36,931 nt of DNA, from positions 1-36,931 of the forward strand of contig NZ_JHXK01000042.1 of the NCBI RefSeq assembly GCF_000621745.1, given 5' to 3'. Source of the DNA: Clostridium beijerinckii HUN142 (GTDB lineage: Bacteria; Bacillota; Clostridia; Clostridiales; Clostridiaceae). The notes under the pieces were generated by a model. It saw only the letters and a list, made by a program, of their open reading frames with translations, made no database searches and was not told where the DNA came from. Below are positions 1 to 8,423 of this stretch, in pieces. The translations under genes and the position numbers were made by a program. Each line of letters starts with the position of its first letter. Positions within the stretch are counted from its first letter, which is position 1.

Positions 1-44
1 GTTGTAATGTTTTGTTGTTATCTGTCGTTTCTGACAGCTTACTC

Positions 45-73
45 AGTATATCACCGCTTTCGAAGCTTGTCAA
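45..73 (-). promoter_or_regulatory. rRNA-type promoter P1, firing leftward
   Basis: On the minus strand there is a perfect -35 TTGACA (68-73), a 17-bp spacer and a -10 TATACT (45-50). A small hairpin (CTGTC/GACAG, 22-37) follows just downstream. Tandem near-consensus promoters with no ORF downstream in the window are typical of a clostridial rRNA operon. The transcribed genes would lie off the left edge, so the rRNA assignment is inference. Confidence 0.8.
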
Positions 74-119
74 TAACTTTTTTTCAAAACTTTCTGAACT
101 CCATTTTAAATAGTTCTAT

Positions 120-155
120 TAGTTTATAAGTTACTAATAGTTTATAAGTTACTAA
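120..155. repeat. 18-bp tandem direct repeat between P1 and P2
   Basis: Two exact, abutting copies of an 18-bp unit (TAGTTTATAAGTTACTAA) at 120-137 and 138-155. They lie in the transcribed spacer downstream of P2 and upstream of the P1 -35. Probably a small tandem duplication; a regulatory role is not shown. Confidence 0.8.
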
Positions 156-181
156 TTATGCATCTCTTAGCGAGGATCTTT

Positions 182-210
182 ATCATATCATCACCATTCG
201 ACATTGTCAA
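182..210 (-). promoter_or_regulatory. rRNA-type promoter P2, firing leftward
   Basis: Minus-strand -35 TTGACA (205-210), 17-bp spacer, -10 TATGAT (182-187), lying 137 bp upstream of P1 in the same orientation. Nine bases after the -10 comes CGCTAAGAG, a sequence that recurs further upstream at 256-267. The two promoters look like a tandem P2-P1 pair for a stable RNA operon. Confidence 0.8.
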
Positions 211-561
211 CAACCTTCCTAGAAAATCTTTTTCCTTTTAAGTTGTTTTGTTTATATCTCTTAGCGACGTGTTTTATCTTAACATATACATTTATATCTA
301 TATTTATATAGAACTTCATCTGATTTGTTTAAATATGCGATACTACATTATACTCCATATATTAGTATTATTCTATTGTAGATACACTAGGAATAGTTAA
401 CCATGTTTACTTACTATAAATACTACGATTTTATATTTAAAACTTGATTATATGGTCATATGAAAATTTATACTCCATAATAATACTTCATAATATATTG
501 ACGTTTTTTATTATATTTACATATTCTACTTTCAATAAAAGAGTCCAATTAATATAGATAG
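211..561. other. AT-rich gene-free stretch upstream of P2
   Basis: No ORF with a ribosome-binding site is visible. It contains a second copy of ATCTCTTAGCGA (256-267; first copy 162-173). On the minus strand, nine bases before CGCTAAGAG, there is a TAAGAT that could be a relic -10, but no -35 resembling TTGACA lies at the right distance. The rest is plain A/T-rich DNA that could act as an UP element for P2. Confidence 0.5.
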
Positions 562-622
562 AAAACTATTAAACAGTATATTTCAGAAAATACGTTCTGA
601 AATATACTGTTTAATAGTTTTT
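562..622. terminator. Bidirectional terminator after pdxT
   Basis: A perfect 26-bp inverted repeat (562-587 with 596-621) around an 8-base loop, with A-run at one end and T-run at the other. It lies just downstream of pdxT (minus strand) and separates it from the leftward rRNA-type promoters. Confidence 0.85.
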
Positions 623-648
623 CCTTATTGCTAGTATTCTATTTGTAT

Positions 649-1227
649 TCAATATTTCTTCATCCATTTACCTTTTAGAAAATAATTTAGAAATGCCAAA
701 TCGTCTGTTAATTCTGGATGAAAAGATGTTACTATAATATTATCTTGCTTAGCTGCTACTATCTTATTATCTATTTTGCATAAAATCTTCACGTTCTCTT
801 TAATTTCTGTTATATATGGAGCCCTAATAAAAACAAGTTCCATTTTCTCTTTAGATACTTCATTTATTGGCTCAAATGTTTTAAAACTATCTACTTGACT
901 TCCAAATGCATTCCTTCTAACTTTGATATCCATTAATTTAAGATAGTCGGATTTCTCATTCTCTATTTCGCTTGCTAGCAATATCATTCCAGCACAAGTC
1001 CCCCATGTAGGTATTCCACTTCTTATTTTCAGCTTTAGCGGCTCAATTAATCCAGTTATCTTTAGAAGTTTCCCTATAGTTGTACTTTCTCCGCCAGGTA
1101 TTATTAGTGCTTCAATATTATTTAATTCCTCTTCTCTTTTAATCTCTATTCCAATATGCCCTAATAAGTTTATTTGGTTTATATGCTCAATTATCCCTCC
1201 CTGTAAAGCCAAAACCCCAACTATCAT
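649..1227 (-). CDS. pdxT: PdxT, glutaminase subunit of PLP synthase
   Basis: Class I glutamine amidotransferase that releases ammonia from glutamine and channels it to PdxS for pyridoxal 5'-phosphate synthesis in the cytoplasm. The 192-aa product starts MIVGVLALQGG, has the P-GGEST oxyanion strand at 44-49, the nucleophile Cys78 in GTCAG, and His170/Glu172 in SFHPEL, which matches the family triad. I chose the ATG at 1227 rather than the in-frame ATG at 1248, because AGAGG sits 8-10 bases before it and the longer form would lie inside pdxS. The pdxS stop and the pdxT start are separated by a single base, so the two are probably translationally coupled. Confidence 0.97.
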   Translation of the reverse strand: MIVGVLALQGGIIEHINQINLLGHIGIEIKREEELNNIEALIIPGGESTTIGKLLKITGLIEPLKLKIRSGIPTWGTCAGMILLASEIENEKSDYLKLMDIKVRRNAFGSQVDSFKTFEPINEVSKEKMELVFIRAPYITEIKENVKILCKIDNKIVAAKQDNIIVTSFHPELTDDLAFLNYFLKGKWMKKY

Positions 1228-1228
1228 T

Positions 1229-2098
1229 TTACCATCCTCTTTCAGCATATTGCGTTTTTATCTCTTCTGAAGAAATTCCACTCATTGCACTTCCTAAATC
1301 TGTTGAAACTTCTGCTAATTTTTCTGGATCATTATAATAAGTAGTAGCTAATACAATAGCTCTTGCTCTTTTTTCAGGATTATTAGATTTAAATATTCCA
1401 GATCCTACAAATACCCCATCGCTTCCTAATTGCATCATAAGAGCTGCATCTGCTGGGGTTGCTATTCCACCTGCTGCAAAGTTAACAACAGGTAATTTTC
1501 CATTTTCCCAAACATACTTAATTAGCTCATATGGTGCCCCAAAGTTTTTAGCTAAAGTCATTAGCTCTTCTTTTGATGAAGTTTGTATTTTCTTTATTTC
1601 TTCAACCATTGTTCGCATGTGTTTAACAGCTTGTACTACATCACCTGTACCTGCTTCACCTTTAGTTCTTATCATTGATGCACCTTCACCAATTCTTCTT
1701 AGCGCCTCACCAATATTAGTTGCACCACAAACAAATGGTACTTTAAATATTTCTTTATTTATATGATATTTATCATCTGCTGGAGTAAGTACTTCACTTT
1801 CATCTATAAAATCGATGTTCAATGCTTCTAGTATTTGAGCCTCTACAAAATGTCCTATCCTAACCTTAGCCATAATCGGAATCGATACAGCCTTCTGAAT
1901 TTCCTTAATCATTTTAGGATCTGACATTCTGGCTACCCCACCTTCCTTCCTTATATCAGAAGGAACCCTTTCAAGTGCCATCACAGCACATGCACCAGCT
2001 TTCTCGGCTATTATCGCTTCCTCTTTATTAGTGACATCCATAATAACGCCACCCTTTAGCATTTGAGCAAGATTTCTATTTATTGTCTCTCTCTCCAT
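1229..2098 (-). CDS. pdxS: PdxS, PLP synthase lyase subunit
   Basis: Synthase subunit of the ribose-5-phosphate dependent (DXP-independent) PLP pathway. It condenses ribose 5-phosphate, glyceraldehyde 3-phosphate and ammonia from PdxT in a dodecameric (beta/alpha)8 complex. At 289 aa it has normal length. The Schiff-base lysines are Lys78 (AKVRIGHF) and Lys146 (RTKGEAGTG), and Asp21 is the conserved early aspartate. The ribosome-binding site AAGGGGGAG lies 9 bases before the ATG. First gene of the pdxST operon; a 12-bp perfect inverted repeat lies about 55 bp upstream. Confidence 0.98.
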   Translation of the reverse strand: MERETINRNLAQMLKGGVIMDVTNKEEAIIAEKAGACAVMALERVPSDIRKEGGVARMSDPKMIKEIQKAVSIPIMAKVRIGHFVEAQILEALNIDFIDESEVLTPADDKYHINKEIFKVPFVCGATNIGEALRRIGEGASMIRTKGEAGTGDVVQAVKHMRTMVEEIKKIQTSSKEELMTLAKNFGAPYELIKYVWENGKLPVVNFAAGGIATPADAALMMQLGSDGVFVGSGIFKSNNPEKRARAIVLATTYYNDPEKLAEVSTDLGSAMSGISSEEIKTQYAERGW

Positions 2099-2152
2099 AA
2101 TACATAACTCCCCCTTCTTCTAAGCTTATAAGCTTATTCATATAATAAAATA

Positions 2153-2184
2153 TGTATGGATACAAAAGCAAATGTATCCATACA
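2153..2184. promoter_or_regulatory. 12-bp inverted repeat upstream of pdxS
   Basis: TGTATGGATACA (2153-2164) and TGTATCCATACA (2173-2184) form a perfect 12-bp inverted repeat with an 8-base centre, 55 bp before the pdxS start. No T-run follows on the minus strand, so it looks like an operator or leader structure rather than a terminator. The cognate regulator is not in the window. Confidence 0.5.
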
Positions 2185-2296
2185 ATATTTTATAGCTCCC
2201 CAAGAAGAATTTTGAATATAAAAATAGAGCATTATATTAGAACAGTGGCATGAACTTTGTTACTAGTTATGAATTAAGGATAAAATACCTAACATA

Positions 2297-2333
2297 CTTT
2301 CTATAAATATATCTAAAATATATTTATAGAAAG
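2297..2333. terminator. AT-rich hairpin after the RNA methyltransferase gene
   Basis: Perfect 16-bp inverted repeat (2297-2312 with 2318-2333) with a 5-base loop, 46 bp past the stop of the minus-strand gene at 2379-3338. There is no U-tract, so termination function is uncertain; it may instead be a small dispersed palindrome. Confidence 0.45.
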
Positions 2334-2378
2334 CTCTAGGAGTTCCCCCTCATCAAATTATGGTTCTTAACTGACTTT

Positions 2379-3338
2379 CTACTCACAAATATCTATATAT
2401 CTCTTAAATCTACCTTTGCATACATATGATTTATCAACTATTTTAAAACCTGCATCAATAATATAATTATCCATCTCTTCAAAAGTAACTATAACCAATC
2501 TATTACTTATTCTACGTGCACTTTTAATCAAAGATATTTGTTCTTCTACAGTCGTTGGTGAAAACAAACCATATGGTAAATCTATAATAGCAGTATCATA
2601 TTTTTCTTGAATCTGATTCATATCACCGTTAGTTACTACATTTTCATATCCGTAGAACTCTAAGTTCTTCTTGGCATTTTCTGCAATACTTTTATTAAGT
2701 TCACACCCAACAACATTAATACCCATTGAAAAAGCTTCAAGAATAACTGTACCTACTCCACAACATGGATCTATTAATGTACATTCTAAATTATTTTTAA
2801 TTGCTATATTAACTAATGCTCTAGCAACCCTGACGCTTAAAGAGTTCGAATATGAATGTGGCTTATTATCATGAATGTGCCACTTATAATCGTTTTTTTC
2901 ATACCTTCCAAATATCCATTTCCCACAAATTCTTGTAACTCCAAGGATAACTTTAGGATTATGAATTTCAGGTTCTCCTGTTATTACAAATCCTATCTTG
3001 CTAAGACTTCTGAGGCGTTCTTCATAGTCTATATCACTATATTCTGTTCTTACGTAGCAGACCTTAAACTCGTTATAAGCTAGCTTATCTTTTATGATAT
3101 TGTCTATTATTTGTTCTAAAGAATCTTCTTCATATATTACTGAAATCATTTCTTTTATAAACGGACTCCTTGAAGGACTAATATATAAGTCTGAAAACAA
3201 ATATTTTTCATTTGGGGTTTTACCAAAAAGGCATCTCATTTCTAACTTACATAAATCTTCTTCAAACACAGGATACTTAATATAGTAAAAATACTTTTTA
3301 TAGTTATTATAATCTAATTTTAATGTTTTTTTATTCAA
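2379..3338 (-). CDS. Trm11/TrmG10-like SAM-dependent RNA methyltransferase
   Basis: Probable RNA guanosine or adenosine N-methyltransferase of the UPF0020/Trm11 class. The C-terminal Rossmann domain has the SAM motif DPCCGVGT at 190-197, an acidic GCELN at 211-215 and a catalytic loop DLPYG at 253-257 (the family motif is usually D/N-PPY). The first ~150 residues would be the RNA-binding part, but I cannot see a clear THUMP signature. The start is a TTG at 3338, preceded by GGTGA at 7 bases; an upstream ATG is out of frame. The 319-aa gene stands alone. Substrate is unknown. Confidence 0.75.
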   Translation of the reverse strand: MNKKTLKLDYNNYKKYFYYIKYPVFEEDLCKLEMRCLFGKTPNEKYLFSDLYISPSRSPFIKEMISVIYEEDSLEQIIDNIIKDKLAYNEFKVCYVRTEYSDIDYEERLRSLSKIGFVITGEPEIHNPKVILGVTRICGKWIFGRYEKNDYKWHIHDNKPHSYSNSLSVRVARALVNIAIKNNLECTLIDPCCGVGTVILEAFSMGINVVGCELNKSIAENAKKNLEFYGYENVVTNGDMNQIQEKYDTAIIDLPYGLFSPTTVEEQISLIKSARRISNRLVIVTFEEMDNYIIDAGFKIVDKSYVCKGRFKRYIDICE

Positions 3339-3854
3339 TATAATTCACCATCTTCACTTTAAATATAATCTAGGTATTAATATTATTCTTTTCAACTATA
3401 ACTGTCTACATATATATTCACAAAACCAACTTTCTTCTTAATAAATATTATTTATATATTTCAAAGGCACAATCTTAGTTAATTATTATCGAAAAATGAA
3501 AAGTTATAAACATATTTTTAGTATATTTACTTTTATGTAATTAATTTATAATACGATAACAAATTTTTCTTAATAAGATATACCCTTTTCCATTGAAATA
3601 CTTACATTACTCCTTCATCCTATAAATTTACTCAACATAACATTTTTTAGGATTGATTTATAACTTCTGATAACGTTTTTATGAATCTTTTATTATTTTT
3701 TATATAAAATATTAAATATCAATCTTGTAATAATTATTCCTATATGTTATTATATCAACAATATATATGATAACTTTATGGCATTTTATCAAAGTATAAT
3801 AAAATTAATTGTTATTTTAATATTGTCTTTTAAAGTTAAAAGGGGGATAAATAT
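3339..3854. other. Gene-free AT-rich region upstream of livJ
   Basis: 516 bp between the divergently oriented methyltransferase and liv genes. No convincing ORF, T-box or riboswitch core was found. A TATAAT at 3795-3800 could be the liv -10, but the hexamer 17 bases upstream does not resemble TTGACA. No good CodY box was found here, although liv genes are common CodY targets. Confidence 0.5.
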
Positions 3855-5009
3855 ATGAAAAAAAATTTACTATCAGGAATCTTAGCCTCTGCTATGGCTA
3901 TTACTCTTCTTGCTGGTTGTAGCGGAAATTCAGCCGGAGGTGGAAGCAACGAAGATACTATCAAAATCGGTGCTATCGGCCCATTATCTGGTGCTGCATC
4001 TACTTATGGAGTTTCAGTAAAAGAAGGTGCTCAATTATTAGAAAAGGAAGTTAACGATGCCGGTGGAATCAACGGTAAAAAAATTAAATTTGTTTTTGAA
4101 GATGATCAAGCGGATCCAAATTCATCAATGCAAGCTTTCAATAAACTTGTTGATGATGAAAAGGTATGTGCAATTTTAGGACCTGTTACATCAGGTGCAA
4201 CACTTGCAGTTGCTCCAAATGCAACATCCAAACAAATTCCAATGATTACACCAACAGCTACAGAACCAACTATAACAAGTGTTGGTGGAGATTATATGTT
4301 TAGAGGTTGCTTTGTAGACTCATTCCAAGGAGATGTTCTTGCAAAATATGCTACTGAAAAATTAGCAAAGAAAACAGCCGCAGTTTTATATAATGCTGGT
4401 TCAGATTATTCAAAAGGAATAGCTGATAGCTTTAAATCAAAATTTGAAGCTGCTGGTGGACAAGTTGGTGAATTCCTTACTTACAACGATAAGGATACTG
4501 ACTTTAAAGCTCAATTAACTAAAATTAAAAGTTTAAATCCAGATGTAATAGTATTACCTGATTACTACAATGTTGTTGGTCTTATTGCTAAACAAGCAAG
4601 AGAAATGGGAATAACTTCTCAGTTCCTTGGTGGAGATGGCTGGGAGTCAGAAGAATTAACTAAAATCGGTCAAAAAGCTGTAGATGGTGCATTATATATC
4701 AATCATTACTACTCTGGAGACTCAGATGAGAATGTTAAAAAATTCGTTGAATCATATAAGAAAGAATACAACAAAGAACCGGATGCTTTCGCTGCCCTTT
4801 CATATGACACTTCTAAAATTCTAGTTAAAGCAATAGAAAAAGCTGGTAAAACAGATGGTGCTGCTATTAAAGACGCTTTAGCTTCAATGGAAATGAACAG
4901 TGTTACTGGTAACATCAAATTTGGTAGTGACAGAAGTGCTATAAAGAGTGCTGCTATTATTAAAGTTGATGGAGATAAGAAAGTTTTAGCTGATAAAGTT
5001 AATCCTTAA
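3855..5009 (+). CDS. livJ: Branched-chain amino acid ABC transporter, substrate-binding lipoprotein
   Basis: Periplasmic-binding-protein type I receptor (LivJ/LivK family) that captures Leu/Ile/Val outside the cell and delivers them to LivHMGF. The 384-aa product begins with a lipoprotein signal peptide; the lipobox LLAGC places the lipid-anchored cysteine at 22, followed by a Gly/Ser-rich linker. The mature part opens TIKIGAIGPLSGAASTYG, typical of the family. The start follows AAAAGGGGGAT. First gene of a five-gene operon with short gaps, ending at the terminator at 8364-8423. The exact ligand cannot be read from sequence. Confidence 0.95.
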   Translation: MKKNLLSGILASAMAITLLAGCSGNSAGGGSNEDTIKIGAIGPLSGAASTYGVSVKEGAQLLEKEVNDAGGINGKKIKFVFEDDQADPNSSMQAFNKLVDDEKVCAILGPVTSGATLAVAPNATSKQIPMITPTATEPTITSVGGDYMFRGCFVDSFQGDVLAKYATEKLAKKTAAVLYNAGSDYSKGIADSFKSKFEAAGGQVGEFLTYNDKDTDFKAQLTKIKSLNPDVIVLPDYYNVVGLIAKQAREMGITSQFLGGDGWESEELTKIGQKAVDGALYINHYYSGDSDENVKKFVESYKKEYNKEPDAFAALSYDTSKILVKAIEKAGKTDGAAIKDALASMEMNSVTGNIKFGSDRSAIKSAAIIKVDGDKKVLADKVNP

Positions 5010-5033
5010 TCATTAAAAAGGGAGGAATATACA

Positions 5034-5909
5034 ATGGAATTTTTACAACAAATCATTAACGGTTTAGCATTAGGTAGCGTATATGCCCTCCTAGCATTAG
5101 GGTATACAATGGTATATGGAATAATACAGTTAATAAACTTTGCTCATGGTGAGATTTATATGATAGGAGCCTTTTCAGGCTTCTATTGTGCTTCAACATT
5201 AAAACTGCCATTAATTCCAACATTATTAGTTGCTATGGCAGTTTCAGCATTATCTGGGGTAATTATAGAGAAAATTGCTTATAAACCTTTAAGAAATTCT
5301 CCAAGAATTGCTTTACTTATTACAGCAATTGGTGTTTCTTTATTCCTGCAAAATGCTATGAGATTATTAGTTGGATCTAATCCAAAACCATTTCCCGATT
5401 TAATTAATGCTGGGAGTATTAATATAGGAACTGTTCAAATCGATATGAAAACAATATTAATGTTTGCAGTTTCCGCTTTTTTAGTTGTTTTACTACAATT
5501 TATTGTTTACAAAACTAAAGTTGGAAAGGCCATGAGAGCCTCTTCTCAAGATATGGAAGCCGCTTCTCTTATGGGGATAAATGTTAATAATACTATTTCT
5601 CTTACTTTTGCAATAGGTTCAGCCTTAGCTGGTATAGCTGGAGTTTTAGTTGCTATATCTTACCCTAGCATAACTCCTTACATGGGAGCTATGCCCGGAC
5701 TTAAAGCCTTTGTTGCTGCAGTGCTTGGTGGAATTGGAAGTATACCTGGAGCCCTTGTTGGTGGAATTGCTATAGGATTACTTGAAACTTTTTCTAAAGC
5801 TTATATTTCAACCAACTTCTCAGATGCAATAGTATTTGCGATTTTAATTATAATACTTTTAATTAAGCCTTCTGGTCTATTAGGTAAAAAGACCAATGTG
5901 AAAGTGTAG
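5034..5909 (+). CDS. livH: Branched-chain amino acid ABC transporter permease LivH
   Basis: Inner-membrane permease of 291 aa with about eight hydrophobic segments and the family signature near the N-terminus (LALGYTMVYGIIQLINFAHG). The cytoplasmic coupling loop is around residues 165-190 (MRASSQDMEAASLMGIN). It pairs with LivM to form the channel. GGGAGG lies 9 bases before the ATG, 24 bp after livJ. Confidence 0.96.
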   Translation: MEFLQQIINGLALGSVYALLALGYTMVYGIIQLINFAHGEIYMIGAFSGFYCASTLKLPLIPTLLVAMAVSALSGVIIEKIAYKPLRNSPRIALLITAIGVSLFLQNAMRLLVGSNPKPFPDLINAGSINIGTVQIDMKTILMFAVSAFLVVLLQFIVYKTKVGKAMRASSQDMEAASLMGINVNNTISLTFAIGSALAGIAGVLVAISYPSITPYMGAMPGLKAFVAAVLGGIGSIPGALVGGIAIGLLETFSKAYISTNFSDAIVFAILIIILLIKPSGLLGKKTNVKV

Positions 5910-5918
5910 GTGTTAATT

Positions 5919-6884
5919 ATGAAGAATTTATTTAATAAAAAAAATATTTGTATTATTATTGGAGTTTTAATAACATATGGCGTACTATTTGGTTTAATAA
6001 GTGCAAAAGTTATTAACTCATACTACAAAGGAATTATTACTTTTGCTTTAATAAATGTTATTTTAGCTGTATCGTTAAATTTAATTGTTGGGTTTACAGG
6101 ACAACTATGTTTAGGACATGCTGGTTTTATGTCAATAGGTGCATATGTATCAGCCATAGTAACACAAAAAGCGCACATGCCGTTTATCGCTTCAATACTT
6201 ATTGGTGCAGTAATCGCATGTATATTAGCAGCCCTAGTTGGATATCCTACACTAAAACTTACAGGTGATTATTTTGCAATAACAACCTTGGCTTTTTGTC
6301 AAATTATTCAAATAATAATTATGAATATTGATACAGTTGGTGGAGCACGTGGCCTTACTGGTATTCCTACCAAGACCACTTTTACAGTTGCTTTCATATT
6401 CATGGTGGCTAGTATAGTTATAATAAAAAATATAATTAACTCATCTCAAGGTAGAGCAATGCTTTCTATTCGTGAAAATGAAATAGCTGCTGAATCTATG
6501 GGAATCAATGCATTAAAATACAAAATGATGGCCTTTATTATAGCCGCCTTTTTCGCAGGACTTGCTGGTGGACTTTATGCACACTATTCGGGATATATAA
6601 AACCAGATCTTTTCGATTTTAACAAATCAATCGATTATTTAACCTTTGTTGTATTTGGTGGCATGGGATCTTTATCTGGTTCAATTATTTCCGCTATAAT
6701 GCTTACTTTCTTACCAGAACTTTTAAGAAGCATGGGCGATTTCAGAATGGTTATATATCCATTAGCTTTAATACTACTTATGATATTCAGACCTGAAGGA
6801 TTATTTGGAGATAAAGAAATTTCTCTTAAAATCTTCGGTAAATTAATACCAAGTAAAAAATCAGATGATAGAGAGGAGGCTTAA
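5919..6884 (+). CDS. livM: Branched-chain amino acid ABC transporter permease LivM
   Basis: Second permease of the importer, 321 aa with multiple membrane segments, the LNLIVGFTGQLCLGHAGF signature near residue 55 and the coupling-loop sequence IRENEIAAESMGIN near residue 190. I chose the ATG at 5919 (AGGTG 6 bases upstream) over the GTG at 5910, which has no ribosome-binding site. It begins 9 bp after the livH stop and ends 4 bp before livG. Confidence 0.95.
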   Translation: MKNLFNKKNICIIIGVLITYGVLFGLISAKVINSYYKGIITFALINVILAVSLNLIVGFTGQLCLGHAGFMSIGAYVSAIVTQKAHMPFIASILIGAVIACILAALVGYPTLKLTGDYFAITTLAFCQIIQIIIMNIDTVGGARGLTGIPTKTTFTVAFIFMVASIVIIKNIINSSQGRAMLSIRENEIAAESMGINALKYKMMAFIIAAFFAGLAGGLYAHYSGYIKPDLFDFNKSIDYLTFVVFGGMGSLSGSIISAIMLTFLPELLRSMGDFRMVIYPLALILLMIFRPEGLFGDKEISLKIFGKLIPSKKSDDREEA

Positions 6885-6888
6885 TTCA

Positions 6889-7647
6889 ATGCTAGAAATT
6901 CAAAATTTATCAATTGTATTCGGTGGATTAAAGGCTGTCTCAGATTTTAATCTTACAATAAACAAAAAGGAAATTGTTGGACTTATCGGGCCTAATGGTG
7001 CCGGTAAGACAACTGTATTTAACATGTTGACTGGTGTTTATACTCCAACTGAAGGTACTATATCTTATCTTGGAGAAAAAATTCAAGGTCTTAAACCTTA
7101 TAATATTACGCAAAAAAAAATAGCCAGAACTTTTCAAAATATACGTCTATTTTCTCATCTTTCTGTTCTCGATAATGTTAAAGTAAGTTTTAATTATAGA
7201 ATAAATTATTCTATAATTGATTCCATATTTAGAACTCCTAAATTCAGAAAAACAGAGGCTGAAATAATAGATAAAAGTATTGAACTATTAAAAGTCTTTT
7301 CTCTTGATGGAAAAAAAGATGAATTAGCTAGCAATCTTCCTTATGGCGAGCAACGAAAGCTTGAAATAGTAAGAGCTCTGGCAGCAGAACCATCTCTTTT
7401 ATTATTAGATGAGCCTGCTGCTGGTATGAATCCTCAGGAAACAGTAGAGCTTACTAAGCTTATAGATTGGATTAAAGATAAGTTTAATATATCCATTCTT
7501 TTAATTGAGCACGATATGAAGCTTGTTATGGGAATCTGCGATAAAATAGCAGTTCTTGATTATGGTAAGAAGATTGCTGAAGGTACTCCAGAGGAAATTA
7601 AAAATAATCCTAAGGTAATTGAAGCTTATCTTGGAGAGGGGGCTTAA
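6889..7647 (+). CDS. livG: Branched-chain amino acid ABC transporter ATPase LivG
   Basis: First ATPase of the importer, 252 aa. It shows Walker A (GPNGAGKT), the Q-loop within ARTFQNIRLF, a signature segment LPYGEQRKLE, Walker B LLLLDEPAAGMNP and the switch His in IEHDMK. The LivG-type insertion after the Q-loop is present. The true start is ATG 6889, with GAGGAGG 9 bases before it; the in-frame ATG at 6865 lies inside livM and lacks a site. Confidence 0.96.
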   Translation: MLEIQNLSIVFGGLKAVSDFNLTINKKEIVGLIGPNGAGKTTVFNMLTGVYTPTEGTISYLGEKIQGLKPYNITQKKIARTFQNIRLFSHLSVLDNVKVSFNYRINYSIIDSIFRTPKFRKTEAEIIDKSIELLKVFSLDGKKDELASNLPYGEQRKLEIVRALAAEPSLLLLDEPAAGMNPQETVELTKLIDWIKDKFNISILLIEHDMKLVMGICDKIAVLDYGKKIAEGTPEEIKNNPKVIEAYLGEGA

Positions 7648-7649
7648 AA

Positions 7650-8354
7650 ATGCTAAAGGTAGAAAACATTAATCTATATTATGGTGTAATTCATGCACTA
7701 AGAGACATTTCCCTTGAAGTAAAGCAAGGTGAAATAGTAACATTAATAGGCGCTAACGGTGCTGGTAAGACTTCTACTCTTAGAGCTATATCAGGTCTTG
7801 AACCAATAAAATCAGGTACCGTCACTTTTAAGGGTTCTGAACTAAACAAGGTTCCAGCTAATAAAATAGTTTCTCTAGGTCTTTCCCATGTACCAGAAGG
7901 AAGAAGAGTTTTTCCTCAGTTATCGGTCTTAGAAAATCTAGAATTAGGTGCTTATTTAAGAAATGATAAAGCAGGAATCAAACAAGACATGGAAATGGTA
8001 TTTGCTAAATTCCCAAGACTAAAAGAAAGAATAAAACAACAAGCTGGTACTCTTTCTGGTGGTGAACAGCAAATGCTTGCAATCGGAAGAGCTCTTATGA
8101 ATAGACCAGAAATGCTTATATTAGATGAGCCTTCAATGGGGCTTGCGCCTCTTGTTGTTAAAGATATCTTTGATACAATTGTTGAAATTAATAAATCAGG
8201 AACAACTATACTTTTAGTTGAGCAAAATGCAAATATGGCCCTTGCCATTGCACATAGAGCTTACGTTCTTGAAACTGGTAATATAGTAAAATCCGGTGAT
8301 GCGCAAGTTCTTCTTAATGATGAAAGTATTAAGAGTGCATATCTTGGTGAATAA
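7650..8354 (+). CDS. livF: Branched-chain amino acid ABC transporter ATPase LivF
   Basis: Second ATPase of the importer, 234 aa, the usual LivF size. Walker A GANGAGKT, Q-loop and the LivF hallmark VPEGRRVFPQLSVLENL, signature LSGGEQQML, Walker B LILDEPSMGLAP, and VEQNA in place of the usual switch His, which is normal for LivF. Its ribosome-binding site (GAGGGGGC) lies within the end of livG; the gap is 2 bp. Last gene of the liv operon. Confidence 0.96.
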   Translation: MLKVENINLYYGVIHALRDISLEVKQGEIVTLIGANGAGKTSTLRAISGLEPIKSGTVTFKGSELNKVPANKIVSLGLSHVPEGRRVFPQLSVLENLELGAYLRNDKAGIKQDMEMVFAKFPRLKERIKQQAGTLSGGEQQMLAIGRALMNRPEMLILDEPSMGLAPLVVKDIFDTIVEINKSGTTILLVEQNANMALAIAHRAYVLETGNIVKSGDAQVLLNDESIKSAYLGE

Positions 8355-8363
8355 ATAGTCAAA

Positions 8364-8423
8364 TTAAGTTACTATAAAAAAAAGACTGATGACCAAATCA
8401 GTCTTTTTTTTATAGTAACTTAA
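8364..8423. terminator. Bidirectional terminator between liv operon and ABC-2 exporter
   Basis: Perfect 27-bp inverted repeat (8364-8390 with 8397-8423), 6-base loop, with an internal run of 8 A on one side and 8 T on the other. It serves both convergent operons; the stop codon of the minus-strand permease lies inside the stem. Confidence 0.92.

Noticed and set aside
3339..3854. T-box or riboswitch before the liv operon
   Set aside because: No T-box core or known riboswitch consensus was seen; the region is just AT-rich.
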